A stretch of 64,000 bases of DNA. Origin: an uncultured Psychrobacter sp. Lineage in GTDB: Bacteria > Pseudomonadota > Gammaproteobacteria > Pseudomonadales > Moraxellaceae. The notes beneath the pieces are model-generated. The model searched no databases. It was given only the letters and a program-made list of their open reading frames with translations, and had not been told where the DNA came from. The position numbers and the translations under genes were made by a program. The stretch lies in assembly GCF_947500265.1 (NCBI RefSeq), contig NZ_CANMRN010000002.1, positions 62,001 to 126,000 of the forward strand, read 5' to 3'. Shown here in pieces: positions 34,989 to 45,284 of this stretch. Numbering within the stretch: the stretch's first letter is position 1; every line of letters starts with the position of its first letter.

Positions 34989-36866
34989 ATGCAATATCCC
35001 GCTTGGAAATACTTACTAATTGCCGTCGTGCTACTCGTTGCCGGTCTATATGCTGCCCCCAACCTTTACCCTGACGAACCTGCTGTGCAGATTACGAGCG
35101 CAGCCGCAGGAACTCAGCTATCTGAAGGCATCTTAACTGAGTCTCAAAGCTTACTCGAAGAGGCAGATCTAGATAACCACGATGGTACGTTTGAGGGCAA
35201 CAGCGCGCTGGTACGCCTCAACAACCCAGTCGATCAGCTAAAAGCGCAAGAAGTGCTACGTCAAAACTTGGGCGAAGACTATGTTGTTGCCCTTAACCTA
35301 GCACAGACGACCCCGCAGTGGCTACGCGATATCGGTGCAAGACCGATGAAGCTTGGTCTCGATTTACGTGGTGGTGTACGCTTTGTACTCGAAGTCGATA
35401 TGGACAAGGCGCTTGAACAGCGTTTGACCAGTGCCAGTCGTGATATGCGACGTGAGCTACGTGCTGAGCGAGTAGCAATCAAAGGTATCAAAACCGAAGA
35501 TCGCGGCGTGGTATTGCATTTTGCTGATACTGATACTCGTAACCGTGCCCAAAACGTATTACAAGGCTCAATGAGCAATACGTTTAACTTGCAGTCTTCT
35601 ATTGATGATCAAGGTCCTGCATTGGTCTTATCGTATAACGATGCGACACTTGACGAAATCAATAGCTACGCGGTCAACCAGAACTTAACGACTCTACGTA
35701 ACCGTATTGCTGAGCTGGGTGTTACCGAAGCTTTGGTACAGTCGCAAGGTGCTAGCCGTATCGTCGTTGAGCTACCTGGTGTACAAGATACTGCTGAAGC
35801 GAAACGTGTACTTGGTCGTACTGCAAACCTTGAGTTTCGTATGGTGGCAGAAGATGCCGATACCTATACTGGTGGCATACCACCAGCAGGCACAGAAGCA
35901 TTCCCATTCGAAACACTCGATGGCCCGCCTGTATTGTTAGATCGTCAAGCGATCGTCACAGGGGACAAAGTAACCAATGCGCAAACTGGCTTGGATGAAA
36001 GTGGTCTACCTGAAGTAAGTATTACCTTGGACAGTGCTGGCGGCAAGCTCATGCAGAACGCCACACGTACAGCGGTTGGTCAACAGATGGCTGTATTGTT
36101 CATTGAAAACAAGCAAAGAATCACTTACGAAGAAGATCCAGCCACTGGTGAGACGACTGAAGTACGCACACCTTACGCTGAAACCAAAGTCATCAACCGC
36201 GCCAACATTCAAGCGGTACTGGGTTCATCATTCCGTATTACTGGTCTAGATAGTAGTGCTGAAGCAGCTGAGCTTGCGCTATTGCTACGCTCGGGCGCAC
36301 TTGCTGCACCGATGTACTTCGTAGAAGAGCGCACTATTGGTCCTTCACTCGGTCAAGAAAACATTGATAAAGGGTTATTCTCTACGCAGGTCGGCTATCT
36401 ATTAGTCTTCGCGTTCATGATTATCTTCTATCGTCTGTTCGGTGTGATTGCTAACGTTGCGCTAGCCGTTAACGTTATTATTATCATTGCGATTATGTCA
36501 ATTTTGGGTTCATCACTTACCTTACCGGGTATCGCAGGTATCGTTTTGACCATCGGTATGGCAGTTGATGCCAACGTACTGATTTTTGAGCGAATACGAG
36601 AAGAGATTACCAACGGTGTCCGGCCAAAATCAGCCATTGTGGCAGGTTTCGATCGCGCATTTAGCAGTATTTTTGATGCCAACATTACAACCTTATTGGT
36701 CGCGTTTATCCTATTTGCGATTGGTACTGGTCCGATTAAAGGCTTTGCGATTACGCTAGCTATTGGTATTGTCAGCTCGCTATTCACTGCAATCTTGGTG
36801 ACACGTGCACTGGTACAAATTGCTTATGGTAAGCGTAAATCCATCAAAAGTCTGAGCATCGGTTAG
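34989..36866 (+). CDS. secD: Protein translocase subunit SecD
   Basis: 625 residues from the ATG at 34989; this Met starts the typical MQYPAWKYLLIAVVLLVAGLYAAPNLYPDEPAVQI. An upstream in-frame ATG at 34944 would place 15 odd residues before it. AAGAAG precedes the chosen ATG. The large periplasmic P1 domain lies between the first helix and RPMKLGLDLRGGVRFVLEVDMD and beyond. The C-terminal SecD/SecF-type RND helices include GIAGIVLTIGMAVDANVLIFERIREE and a final pair. SecDF pulls secreted proteins across the membrane using the proton gradient. secF follows after 9 bases. Confidence 0.96.
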   Translation: MQYPAWKYLLIAVVLLVAGLYAAPNLYPDEPAVQITSAAAGTQLSEGILTESQSLLEEADLDNHDGTFEGNSALVRLNNPVDQLKAQEVLRQNLGEDYVVALNLAQTTPQWLRDIGARPMKLGLDLRGGVRFVLEVDMDKALEQRLTSASRDMRRELRAERVAIKGIKTEDRGVVLHFADTDTRNRAQNVLQGSMSNTFNLQSSIDDQGPALVLSYNDATLDEINSYAVNQNLTTLRNRIAELGVTEALVQSQGASRIVVELPGVQDTAEAKRVLGRTANLEFRMVAEDADTYTGGIPPAGTEAFPFETLDGPPVLLDRQAIVTGDKVTNAQTGLDESGLPEVSITLDSAGGKLMQNATRTAVGQQMAVLFIENKQRITYEEDPATGETTEVRTPYAETKVINRANIQAVLGSSFRITGLDSSAEAAELALLLRSGALAAPMYFVEERTIGPSLGQENIDKGLFSTQVGYLLVFAFMIIFYRLFGVIANVALAVNVIIIIAIMSILGSSLTLPGIAGIVLTIGMAVDANVLIFERIREEITNGVRPKSAIVAGFDRAFSSIFDANITTLLVAFILFAIGTGPIKGFAITLAIGIVSSLFTAILVTRALVQIAYGKRKSIKSLSIG

Positions 36867-36875
36867 GAGAATATT

Positions 36876-38138
36876 ATGGCGATCGATAATAACAACCCTT
36901 TAGAACAGCAGAATAATCCTGATCGAAATGGCTCAAACGGTGACATGACCAATGCAAGTACGCGTCGCCGTAACAAACCGCGTCGTGATGGTAAAGGTAG
37001 CAATACTAAAACCAATAACCCTACTACCGCAAAGTCAGGCAAAAGCTCTAGTCATCGCGGTGGTAAAGGTCAAAATGCCAAAGACAGTCAAGCACTGTCT
37101 ACCGCTGTTGATTCTGACGTAATATCAGGTGACGCTGCTGATGATGCCGCAGCTGTCGCTGAAGGTGGCATCAAAGCGGTTGGTAACCAGCGTATCATTC
37201 CATTTATGAAGATAGAAAAGCCGATGGCACTACTATCTTTATTTATGGTAATCGGTAGTATCATTGCTATCGCGGTAAATGGTCTGAACTTAGGTCTTGA
37301 TTTTACTGGTGGTGTCTCAGCAGACGTGCGTTATGAGCAGCCTGTTGAGCAAGTTGCTGTTGTACAAGCACTGGCAGATAATGGCTTTGATGATGCGGTT
37401 GTACAGTATCTAGGTACTCGTGAAGAGCTATTAGTACGTTTGCCTCCTCAGTCTGATAACGTTGATGGGCTAAGCGCAAATCTGACGCAAGCATTGGCAC
37501 TACCTAGCAATACCGCTACGATTAGCAACGTCAATATCATTGGTAGCCAAGTTGGTAATGAGGTTTATCTAAACTCAGTCATGGCATTGGTATTGGCACT
37601 GGTATGTATGCTTGGCTATGTTGCCCTACGCTTCCAGTTCAAATTGTCTCTAGGTGCTGTACTGTCACTATTTCATGATGCTGTCGTAACCATCGGTGTA
37701 TTTGCACTATTCGGCTTCCCATTTGACTTAACGGTATTGGCTGCGGTATTGGCATTGATTGGTTATTCATTGAACGATACCATCGTTGTCTATGACCGTA
37801 TTCGTGAAAACTTCCGCCGTGTTCGCGGAATTACGCCAGAACAGACGATTGATTTGTCATTGACCGAGACGCTACGCCGTACGATTATGACCATCTCAAC
37901 TGTTCTATTGGTCGTACTAGCCATGCTCTTCTTGGGCGGTGATGGATTATACTGGTTCTCAGTAGCTCTGTTTATTGGTTTGCTTGCGGGTACTTACTCA
38001 TCGACTTATATTGCCAGTTCGATTCCGCTGCGCATGGGTCTATCGCGTGATGACTTTATCGTAAAAGTGAAACCAGAGTTTGAAGAAGAAATCGTTACTT
38101 TCAACGATCCAAAAATGTTTGAGCAAGACAACGTTTAG
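36876..38138 (+). CDS. secF: Protein translocase subunit SecF
   Basis: 420 residues; AGGAGA lies just before the ATG. The first about 105 residues are a hydrophilic, Asn/Lys/Arg-rich extension (RRRNKPRRDGKGSNTKTNNPTT) that E. coli SecF (323 residues) lacks. The core then starts MKIEKPMALLSLFMVIGSIIAIAVNGLNLGLDFTGGVSADV. The RND-type helices include LAAVLALIGYSLNDTIVVYDRIRENFRRVRG. It pairs with SecD to form the SecDF accessory of the Sec translocon. The basic extension would face the cytoplasm, where it might touch ribosomes or membrane lipid; that is inference. Confidence 0.96.
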   Translation: MAIDNNNPLEQQNNPDRNGSNGDMTNASTRRRNKPRRDGKGSNTKTNNPTTAKSGKSSSHRGGKGQNAKDSQALSTAVDSDVISGDAADDAAAVAEGGIKAVGNQRIIPFMKIEKPMALLSLFMVIGSIIAIAVNGLNLGLDFTGGVSADVRYEQPVEQVAVVQALADNGFDDAVVQYLGTREELLVRLPPQSDNVDGLSANLTQALALPSNTATISNVNIIGSQVGNEVYLNSVMALVLALVCMLGYVALRFQFKLSLGAVLSLFHDAVVTIGVFALFGFPFDLTVLAAVLALIGYSLNDTIVVYDRIRENFRRVRGITPEQTIDLSLTETLRRTIMTISTVLLVVLAMLFLGGDGLYWFSVALFIGLLAGTYSSTYIASSIPLRMGLSRDDFIVKVKPEFEEEIVTFNDPKMFEQDNV

Positions 38139-38228
38139 TAAGGTATATTAGATAAATTAATACGTTGAACTAGCGTGTTATCACATTCTATATAATTACT
38201 GATTGCACAGCTACAACGTTTAAATAAG

Positions 38229-38268
38229 AGCACCTGACTCATGAATAATGAGTCTAGGTGCTTTTGTC
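38229..38268 (+). terminator. Terminator after secF
   Basis: AGCACCTGACTCAT pairs with ATGAGTCTAGGTGCT (one bulged T) around GAATA, followed by TTTGTCTT. Confidence 0.75.
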
Positions 38269-38369
38269 TTTATAGCTATTTTGTCTCTTATATTAAATGT
38301 ACTGCCTTACGAGTCTATTATCATTTAACGAACACACCTCTTTATCGTTCACGTATAAACGAGTCACCC

Positions 38370-39776
38370 ATGTCAGCTAATTCAGCAACTTCTCAAGCGA
38401 TGCCACCTATTGACACAAGCTATAAGCGTATTGTCGCGATTGCATTGCCTGTGCTACTCGCCAATTTGGCTATGCCATTGCAGAGCGTTATTGATACGGC
38501 CATTGTCGGCAATATGAATGACACAGCGAAACTTGCTGGCATGGGTTTGGCCATACAGCTGCTATCGCTATTGCTTGTTAGCTTTAACTTTTTGCAGTAT
38601 GCATCATCTGGACTTGCTGCGCAGGCATTGGGACAACTGGCTAATAATACTAGCAATACACCAACCTTATCAGTGCCCATGCCTTTGCTGTCTATCTTAC
38701 AACGCGCGTTACTATTGGCGTTTGTTATTGGAGCAATATTGCTACTCGCAAAACCATGGCTGATTGATTTTGGCTTAAAAGCACTGTCAGCCAATCCTGA
38801 AAGTGGACGCGCAGCAAAAACCTACTTAGACGTACGCTTTTGGGGCGTGATCGCGGAGCTGATGAATTTTGCATTTATTGGTTGGTTTGCAGGACAAGGT
38901 AAGACACGTTATATGCTTTACCAGCAGGGTTTTATTGCCGTACTTAATATCGTACTGACTCTGTTTTTTGTATTTGCAATGCAGATGGGATTAGCTGGTG
39001 TCGCACTAGGAACGACTATTGCATTTTGGTTTGGAATACTGATGGCATTATGGTTGAGCCTCAAACATTTAAAAATATCGTGGCCTGTATTATTCAAAGC
39101 GGATCGTCAGTATTTTACGAAAGAAAAGATGCTTAGGCTATTTTCTTTAAACAAAGATATTTTTGTACGTACTCTTATTTTAACGCTGAGCTTTGCTTGG
39201 ATTACTCGACTATCTGCCCAAAGCGGTGACGTCATACTGGCTGCTAACGCTATTTTATTGCAAGTATTAAGCATATCTGCCTTCGCTTTAGATGGCGTTG
39301 CTGTCTCTGCTGAAACGCTGAGTGGGCAAGCTGCAGGGCGACGTGACTGGCCACGTTTTCGTATTATTGTGAAGCGTACAGGCATAGTTAGTTATGGTCT
39401 TGCTATCATGTTGAGCGCCATCTGGTGGCTTGCGATGCCTACGTATTTAGTATTTATGACAAATATTGAGTCGGTGTTTGCCCTCGCCTATAACTACCAT
39501 TTATATGCTGTATTATTGCCTCTTGTCGGTGTTGGTGCCTACTGGCTAGATGGGATATTTTTTGGTTTAACGGCTGGTAGCGTGATCCGTAATGCGGCGC
39601 TGATACTGGCTGCTATTTTCTTCCCGTTAAGCTGGTTGCTCTATCAGCAATGGGATATGACTGGTATTTGGCTTAGCGTGTGGTGTCTATTATTATTGAG
39701 ACTAGTTATTCTAGGTGGGTTTTTATACCGTGCCAATCAGACTGGCAGTTATGAAAAACTACAACCTGAAGCTTAG
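38370..39776 (+). CDS. MATE-family efflux transporter (DinF-like)
   Basis: 468 residues from the ATG at 38370; an in-frame ATG at 38241 would fall inside the secF terminator and give an implausible leader. Twelve membrane segments in two halves are expected. Recognisable pieces are RIVAIALPVLLANLAMPLQSVIDTAIVGNM, the second-half match LILTLSFAWITRLSAQSGDVILAANAILLQVLSISAFALDGVAVSAETLSGQAAGRRD, and GIFFGLTAGSVIRNA. This sub-group (DinF/NorM-like) exports organic cations or bile-like compounds with Na+ or H+; the substrate here is unknown. No regulator is adjacent. Confidence 0.88.
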   Translation: MSANSATSQAMPPIDTSYKRIVAIALPVLLANLAMPLQSVIDTAIVGNMNDTAKLAGMGLAIQLLSLLLVSFNFLQYASSGLAAQALGQLANNTSNTPTLSVPMPLLSILQRALLLAFVIGAILLLAKPWLIDFGLKALSANPESGRAAKTYLDVRFWGVIAELMNFAFIGWFAGQGKTRYMLYQQGFIAVLNIVLTLFFVFAMQMGLAGVALGTTIAFWFGILMALWLSLKHLKISWPVLFKADRQYFTKEKMLRLFSLNKDIFVRTLILTLSFAWITRLSAQSGDVILAANAILLQVLSISAFALDGVAVSAETLSGQAAGRRDWPRFRIIVKRTGIVSYGLAIMLSAIWWLAMPTYLVFMTNIESVFALAYNYHLYAVLLPLVGVGAYWLDGIFFGLTAGSVIRNAALILAAIFFPLSWLLYQQWDMTGIWLSVWCLLLLRLVILGGFLYRANQTGSYEKLQPEA

Positions 39777-39931
39777 TTAATTTTATACTATGTTTACTCT
39801 ATCAATTTTCGATAAATCATTTTTATTAAGCTCGTTTTTCATTTTTTAATTTTGCAGCAATACAGTTTGAATTAATAATTTTTATATCGATAGATTTATA
39901 AAAATATCATAAGAAAAATTTAGGATATCGT

Positions 39932-40663
39932 GTGAATACTCATTCAAATGAATTAAGCCATCAACATGAAAACCGCTATCAATGGGCTGAGGGCTTTAAG
40001 AAAAGCTTGCCAGTTGCTATGGGATATCTGCCTGCCGGTATTGCCTTTGGTGTACTCGCACAGGTAGCAGGTATCCCGATATGGGGAACGATTATGCTCA
40101 GTATCGTTCTCTATGCTGGTGCAGCTCAGTACGCTTGTCTGCCAATGCTGAGCGCGGGCCTACCGATTGGCAATATCGCCACCAATATTGCCGCGATTAA
40201 TCTACGTCATGTATTCTACGGTATGCCGTTATTACAGTATCTACCAAAAAATAAGCTGGCCAAGACGTATTGTCTGTTTGCCTTGACCGACGAGACTTTT
40301 TCAATCATGACCAGCTTGCCAAATGAGTCGCGACGAGCGCTGATACTTCCTATCAGCCTATTTAACCAAAGCTGGTGGGTACTCGCGAGTACGGTTGGCG
40401 TAATGATTGGCAGTACGCTCAGTGACTTAGTGCCAAATTTAGATTTTGCGTTGGTTTGTCTGTTTGCAATTCTCGCGTATGAGCAATTTCAAAGTATCAA
40501 ACGCTACTTCCCGATTGGTATTGCCGTCCTTGGCTTAATCATTGCTTCGCTATTTACCAGTGACTGGTTGCTACTAGTAGCCATCACTATCTGTATGTTT
40601 ATGATCTTGGTACGTGGGTTTTGGATAGAGCGTCAAAAGACGGGAGACTCTTATGACCAGTAG
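39932..40663 (+). CDS. azlC: Branched-chain amino acid exporter subunit AzlC
   Basis: 243 residues starting at GTG, with TAGGAT a few bases upstream. The typical AzlC N-terminus KSLPVAMGYLPAGIAFGVLAQVAGIPIWGTIMLSIVLYAGAAQYACLPMLSAG is clear, followed by NLRHVFYGMPLLQYL and LFALTDETFSIM. AzlC with AzlD forms a permease that exports branched-chain amino acids and analogues. The stop overlaps the azlD start by 11 bases, indicating translational coupling. Confidence 0.92.
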   Translation: MNTHSNELSHQHENRYQWAEGFKKSLPVAMGYLPAGIAFGVLAQVAGIPIWGTIMLSIVLYAGAAQYACLPMLSAGLPIGNIATNIAAINLRHVFYGMPLLQYLPKNKLAKTYCLFALTDETFSIMTSLPNESRRALILPISLFNQSWWVLASTVGVMIGSTLSDLVPNLDFALVCLFAILAYEQFQSIKRYFPIGIAVLGLIIASLFTSDWLLLVAITICMFMILVRGFWIERQKTGDSYDQ

Positions 40664-41012
40664 TTATCTTATTTTTGCTACGCTTGCTATGGCAGCAGTG
40701 ACCTTTATCACTCGTGCGCTACCCGCACTGATACCTAGAAAGCTGCTCGATACACCTTGGCTACATCGATTAAATGAGAGTTTGCCATTATCAGTGATGG
40801 TGCTGCTTATTTTGACTAGCCTCTCCTATCAAGACCTATCGACGACTGTTGCTTTCAGCGATACCGAATTACATCTATTAATGGCACAAATCGGCGCACT
40901 TATTTTGGTATTGTTTATTTATCATATCAGCCGTCAACTTTTGGTCAGTATGGTTGTCGGTATCGCAGCAATTAATGGTCTATTTTGGTTATTTAACAGT
41001 TTTTTAGGCTAA
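40653..41012 (+). CDS. azlD: Branched-chain amino acid exporter subunit AzlD
   Basis: 119 residues with four membrane segments: SSYLIFATLAMAAVTFITRALPALIP, SLPLSVMVLLILTSLSYQ, LLMAQIGALILVLFIYHIS and LLVSMVVGIAAINGLFWLF. The pattern ITRALP near the start is characteristic of AzlD. It overlaps the end of azlC by 11 bases and would be translated together with it. A strong two-way hairpin follows. Confidence 0.92.
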   Translation: MTSSYLIFATLAMAAVTFITRALPALIPRKLLDTPWLHRLNESLPLSVMVLLILTSLSYQDLSTTVAFSDTELHLLMAQIGALILVLFIYHISRQLLVSMVVGIAAINGLFWLFNSFLG

Positions 41013-41066
41013 AACTGTTTCGCCCATTTACGTAAACGTCAGTACCCTTAGCTATATTTTAAACAT

Positions 41067-41102
41067 AAAAAAGCTAGATTCTATTTAGAATCTAGCTTTT
41101 TG
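41067..41102. terminator. Bidirectional terminator between azlD and purF
   Basis: A perfect 16 bp stem: AAAAAGCTAGATTCTA (41068-41083) with TAGAATCTAGCTTTTT (41086-41101), loop TT. A- and T-runs suit both converging genes. Confidence 0.85.
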
Positions 41103-41131
41103 TTATCTGGAAACAATGGCTTTAGCTTAGC

Positions 41132-42667
41132 TTAAAGCTCTTCCACACCCATCATATCAACTGGAGTATCAGCTACTATTTGTACGCCTTTTTTACCAGT
41201 TTTGGCAGTATCATTACGCTGCTCTTGCAGGTGATCAAGATACGCTTCATTGATCTGACCAGTGATGTAGCAGCCGTTAAATACCGCACAATCAAAACCT
41301 TCCACTCGGCTATGCTTAGTATCTTTTACTGCGTCAATCAAATCATCCAAATCTTGGAAAATTAAGCGATCGGCGCCAATGATATCACGTACTTCTTCAA
41401 CGCTATTACCCGAAGCAATAAGCTCGCTACGTACTGGCATATCAATGCCGTATACGTTTGGAAATTTCACTGGTGGCGCAGCACTGGCAAAAAACACCTT
41501 GTTAGCACCAGCATCTCGTGCCATTTGAATGATTTCATGACAAGTCGTACCACGAACGATAGAGTCATCAACCAACAGTACGTTTTTGCCTTTGAACTCT
41601 AGCGGCACAGCGCTCAGCTTTTGGCGAACTGATTTTTTGCGCTGCTGCTGACCTGGCATAATAAACGTACGACCGATGTATCGGTTTTTCATAAACCCTT
41701 CACGGTACTTGACGTTCATTTTTAGCGCTAGCTCCATCGCTGAAGTACGCGATGTATCTGGAATTGGAATGACCACATCGATATCGTGGTCCTCACCCCA
41801 TTCAGCAAGGATTTTGTCTGCCAGTTTTTCACCCATACGTAGACGCGATTTATAAACTGAGATATTGTCCATAATTGAATCTGGACGAGCAAAGTAAACA
41901 TATTCAAAGATACAAGGCGTGTATTCTTTTTGCTCGACGCACTGATGCGTATGCAGCTTATGGTTCAAATCAATGAAAATTGCTTCGCCTGGTTTTACAT
42001 CACGAACGATAGTAAAGCCAGAACCTGTCAATGCAACTGATTCAGAGGCAACCATATACTCAGTGCCGCCATTCGGTGCCATACGCTTACCAAAGATAAG
42101 TGGACGGATACCGTTTGGATCACGGAATGCAAGTAAGCCATGACCAGTGATCAGAGCGACAACGCCATAAGCGCCTTCACAGCGTTTATAGACGGCTTTT
42201 ACTGCTTCAAAGATATCATCAGCCGTTGGATGTGTTTTACCTAGATTCTGCATCTCATGTGCCAGTACGTTTAACAGTACTTCAGAATCTGAGTCAGTAT
42301 TAAGGTGGCGACGATCTTCGATGTACAAAGATTTGGCCAAACTCTCAGCATTGGTCAAGTTACCATTGTGCGCAAGGGTAATACCATATGGTGAGTTGAC
42401 ATAAAATGGCTGAGCTTCAGCGCTGCTAGAAGTACCAGCTGTCGGGTAACGAACGTGACCGATACCGAACTTACCAACCAGTTTCATCATATGACGATTC
42501 ATAAATACGTCACGTACCATGCCATTTTCTTTACGTAGATAGAGTCGCCCATCTTGCAAAGTGACAATACCTGCTGCATCTTGCCCGCGATGCTGTAGCA
42601 TCGTCAAACCGTCATAAAGAATCTGATTGACTGGTTCGTGAGCTGCAACTCCAATGACTCCACACAT
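41132..42667 (-). CDS. purF: Amidophosphoribosyltransferase PurF
   Basis: 511 residues, the usual length. The N-terminal glutaminase starts MCGVIGV with catalytic Cys2 and contains [13 protein letters not shown]. The C-terminal phosphoribosyltransferase part has [26 protein letters not shown], the PRPP-binding signature. It makes the first committed step of purine synthesis, PRPP to phosphoribosylamine. AGGAT precedes the ATG at 9 bases. It lies 236 bases after cvpA on the same strand, the classical cvpA-purF order. The gap contains an approximate 20-base repeat of TAAAATAAT (42861 and 42881). Confidence 0.97.
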   Translation of the reverse strand: MCGVIGVAAHEPVNQILYDGLTMLQHRGQDAAGIVTLQDGRLYLRKENGMVRDVFMNRHMMKLVGKFGIGHVRYPTAGTSSSAEAQPFYVNSPYGITLAHNGNLTNAESLAKSLYIEDRRHLNTDSDSEVLLNVLAHEMQNLGKTHPTADDIFEAVKAVYKRCEGAYGVVALITGHGLLAFRDPNGIRPLIFGKRMAPNGGTEYMVASESVALTGSGFTIVRDVKPGEAIFIDLNHKLHTHQCVEQKEYTPCIFEYVYFARPDSIMDNISVYKSRLRMGEKLADKILAEWGEDHDIDVVIPIPDTSRTSAMELALKMNVKYREGFMKNRYIGRTFIMPGQQQRKKSVRQKLSAVPLEFKGKNVLLVDDSIVRGTTCHEIIQMARDAGANKVFFASAAPPVKFPNVYGIDMPVRSELIASGNSVEEVRDIIGADRLIFQDLDDLIDAVKDTKHSRVEGFDCAVFNGCYITGQINEAYLDHLQEQRNDTAKTGKKGVQIVADTPVDMMGVEEL

Positions 42668-42903
42668 AATAGCTATATCCTATTTTGACTCATACATTAG
42701 TACGACAATAACGGCAAAATTAACGACAGTATATTGCTAAAATCATTCACTGTCGCACGCCGCTAACCTGATGATATTGTAAGAAACTTAACGAGATTTT
42801 TCGATAATCTATGTTTGATTATCAGTGACACGTGCAAACATTTAGAAGTATAAAAAGAAGTAAAATAATGGACAGTTAGATAAAATAATAGGCAATTCAA
42901 CAA

Positions 42904-43401
42904 TTACGACTGATTGACCTGATCCCACGCCATGCCCAATACGTCTGATACCAACGCCTTGCCCATCGGTGCATATGGCATTAGCTCAGGCGCTAGTACG
43001 GAGGTTTGCCACTGCGGCATCTGTACTAGCAATGGCGCACTGACGCTCAGTACAACCAAAACCATTAATACGTTTTTGGCAGCACCCAGTACGCCGCCTG
43101 CCATTTTGTCCAAGACGCCCAAACGTAAGGTTTTGAGTACGCCTGAGAACACAAACGCCATCAGATGCATGACTGCTAATATCGCAATCACTACCAATAA
43201 AAAAGCCATAGCCATCTGTAACACAGGGTTTTGTACGATACCCGTCAATTGGGGCGACACTACTCCTGCCAGCCTAGTAGCAGCGATAAGGGCGATAAAC
43301 CAACCTACCAAGCCTATTGCTGTTTTAATCAGTCCTACTTGAAAGCCGCGCCATAAGCCAATCAAGACAACAATAGCAATCACAATATCTAAACCACTCA
43401 T
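42904..43401 (-). CDS. cvpA: CvpA family membrane protein
   Basis: 165 residues, four predicted membrane segments, beginning MSGLDIVIAIVVLIGLWRGFQVGLIKTAIGLVGWFIALIAA, the common CvpA start. AAGGCG lies 5 bases before the ATG. In E. coli CvpA is needed for colicin V production and sits before purF; a general role in envelope stability is reported but not settled. Here it is 30 bases after pyrD and 236 bases before purF, so pyrD-cvpA are probably cotranscribed. Confidence 0.9.
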   Translation of the reverse strand: MSGLDIVIAIVVLIGLWRGFQVGLIKTAIGLVGWFIALIAATRLAGVVSPQLTGIVQNPVLQMAMAFLLVVIAILAVMHLMAFVFSGVLKTLRLGVLDKMAGGVLGAAKNVLMVLVVLSVSAPLLVQMPQWQTSVLAPELMPYAPMGKALVSDVLGMAWDQVNQS

Positions 43402-43431
43402 GCTTTACGCCTTATTACCTTATTTATTGGA

Positions 43432-44466
43432 TTAGCTTTCCATGGCATCGTAATAGCCACCGATTGCCTGAATGCAAGACTGCACCAGCCCAGGACCACG
43501 ATAAATAAGCCCCGTATAGAGCTGTACCATGTCTGCGCCTGCTTCGATTTTTTTGACGGCTTTAGCACCACTATCGATACCGCCTACGCCTATCAAAGCG
43601 ACTTTACCATCTAACTGATCAGAGAACTGTTGCAAAATCTGAGTACTAATATGACTCACAGGACGACCAGATAAGCCGCCCATTTGGTCGCCATCACGCA
43701 AGTCTTCGACACCGACGCGGCTCAATGTCGTATTGGTCGCAATCAAACCATCAATCTCAAAGTCTATTAATTGCTGCGAGATATAATCAACTTGTAATGG
43801 CTCTAAATCTGGAGCAACCTTAAGCACTAATGGGACATAGAAACCATATTCAGTAGCCAACTGACTGTGACGGTTTTTAATCGTATCCATCAGCTGAGTC
43901 AGCGCTTCACCACTTTGCAAATCACGTAAGTTTTTGGTGTTTGGCGATGAGATGTTGACCGTAATATATGAGGCATGCGGATACACACGCTCTAAGCAAT
44001 ACACATAATCATCGGCGGCTTGCTCTACCGGCGTATCGGCATTTTTACCAATATTGATACCGATATTGCCTTTATATTTGCAACGTTTAACATTGTCGAT
44101 TAGATAATCAACGCCTTCATTGTTAAAGCCCATACGATTGATAATCGCGTCTGCTTGCTTGATTCTAAACAGTCTTGGCTTGTCGTTGCCTACTTGCGGT
44201 CTTGGCGTGACGGTTCCTACCTCTATAAAACCAAACCCTAACTCAGCCAGCGCGTCAATATAATCGCCGTTTTTGTCCAAGCCTGCTGCCAGACCAACTG
44301 GGTTAGAAAACTGCAAACCCATACAGTCTGTTGGTTGCATTGACTGACCGTACGCCAAGCCTAAAACACGCGCTTTATGCGCTTTATCCAATAAAAATAG
44401 CGTCATCTCATGGGCGTGTTCGGGATCCATATTAAACAAAAAAGGACGAAGTAAGGCATAAGACAT
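43432..44466 (-). CDS. pyrD: Dihydroorotate dehydrogenase (quinone), class 2
   Basis: 344 residues. The N-terminal hydrophobic-helix segment ([25 protein letters not shown]) is typical of the membrane-associated class 2 enzyme. FMN- and substrate-binding motifs follow: [37 protein letters not shown], the catalytic Ser in [16 protein letters not shown], and the C-terminal [32 protein letters not shown]. It oxidises dihydroorotate to orotate in pyrimidine synthesis, feeding electrons to quinone. It is grouped with cvpA and purF, so a pyrimidine and a purine gene are neighbours. Confidence 0.97.
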   Translation of the reverse strand: MSYALLRPFLFNMDPEHAHEMTLFLLDKAHKARVLGLAYGQSMQPTDCMGLQFSNPVGLAAGLDKNGDYIDALAELGFGFIEVGTVTPRPQVGNDKPRLFRIKQADAIINRMGFNNEGVDYLIDNVKRCKYKGNIGINIGKNADTPVEQAADDYVYCLERVYPHASYITVNISSPNTKNLRDLQSGEALTQLMDTIKNRHSQLATEYGFYVPLVLKVAPDLEPLQVDYISQQLIDFEIDGLIATNTTLSRVGVEDLRDGDQMGGLSGRPVSHISTQILQQFSDQLDGKVALIGVGGIDSGAKAVKKIEAGADMVQLYTGLIYRGPGLVQSCIQAIGGYYDAMES

Positions 44467-44680
44467 AGTGATGGCAGACCCTGCTTGGAAGAAATAGTGA
44501 ATAAAAAATGCGAATGAAATCGGGCGCAGCGATTATATCAGCTTAACAGAAATAAGAGCAAAGTTTCAGTCGCTAAATTTCTACATTTAAGCAGTAACCA
44601 ATACTGATGAATCTCTACTAAATAACAATAAATTGCCGTTTTCTAAGCTAAAGACATAGCACAAAGGTACTCTTAAACAT

Positions 44681-45082
44681 CTACGGTACTGGACGTCCAT
44701 CAGTCAACGCAATCCAACCACGTATAATGCGATATAAATGCCAGATAAAGGTAAAGGTCATAATCAGCAAACCAAGCCCAGCCAATAATATTGAGCCAAT
44801 AGCGATATTGCCACTATCCGCCAATACGCTAACGCCAAAGCCGCCTAATGCAAAGGTAATCAAAATAATGCCAATGACGAACCAAACGATACTGTACCAA
44901 AAGGTCTTGATTTGCCAGTCAAAATGCGTGGCCAACCATGACCCACTAGCATCATGGCGCTTAGCATAGTTCATGACAATCGGCACAATCCACAGTAAAC
45001 CCGCAGTAAAGTAGCTGATCACATATAAGAAATAAGTGATGTGGTTATAAGTAATTAACGAACGGCGCTTATCGTTGCTCAT
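44681..45082 (-). CDS. DUF4870-like small membrane protein
   Basis: 133 residues from the ATG at 45082 (GGGA lies 4-5 bases upstream; another ATG four codons earlier is possible). Three membrane segments, HITYFLYVISYFTAGLLWIVPIVMNYAKR, IKTFWYSIVWFVIGIILITFALGG and LLAGLGLLIMTFTFIWHLYRIIRGWIALTDGRPVP, fit the DUF4870/Tic20-like group, with the usual R-G-W-x-A-L-x-D/N-G/E end. The function is unknown. It stands between pyrD (214 bases) and the gspM gene (190 bases) on the same strand. Confidence 0.75.
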   Translation of the reverse strand: MSNDKRRSLITYNHITYFLYVISYFTAGLLWIVPIVMNYAKRHDASGSWLATHFDWQIKTFWYSIVWFVIGIILITFALGGFGVSVLADSGNIAIGSILLAGLGLLIMTFTFIWHLYRIIRGWIALTDGRPVP

Positions 45083-45284
45083 ACTGTCCCGCATTATGTG
45101 AGGTTTTCCTTACTGGTAATATTTTTGTTCAATAGTCATATGATTAACTATTTAATGGAGCCGGATAAATGGCTTTTCAATGATACCAACGATAAAGCAG
45201 TATTCTGCTGTCTAATATCGAGTGTCGAGTAAAAAGCACACAGTGATATAAGTATCTAAAATATTTATCACAAAATGATGCGTT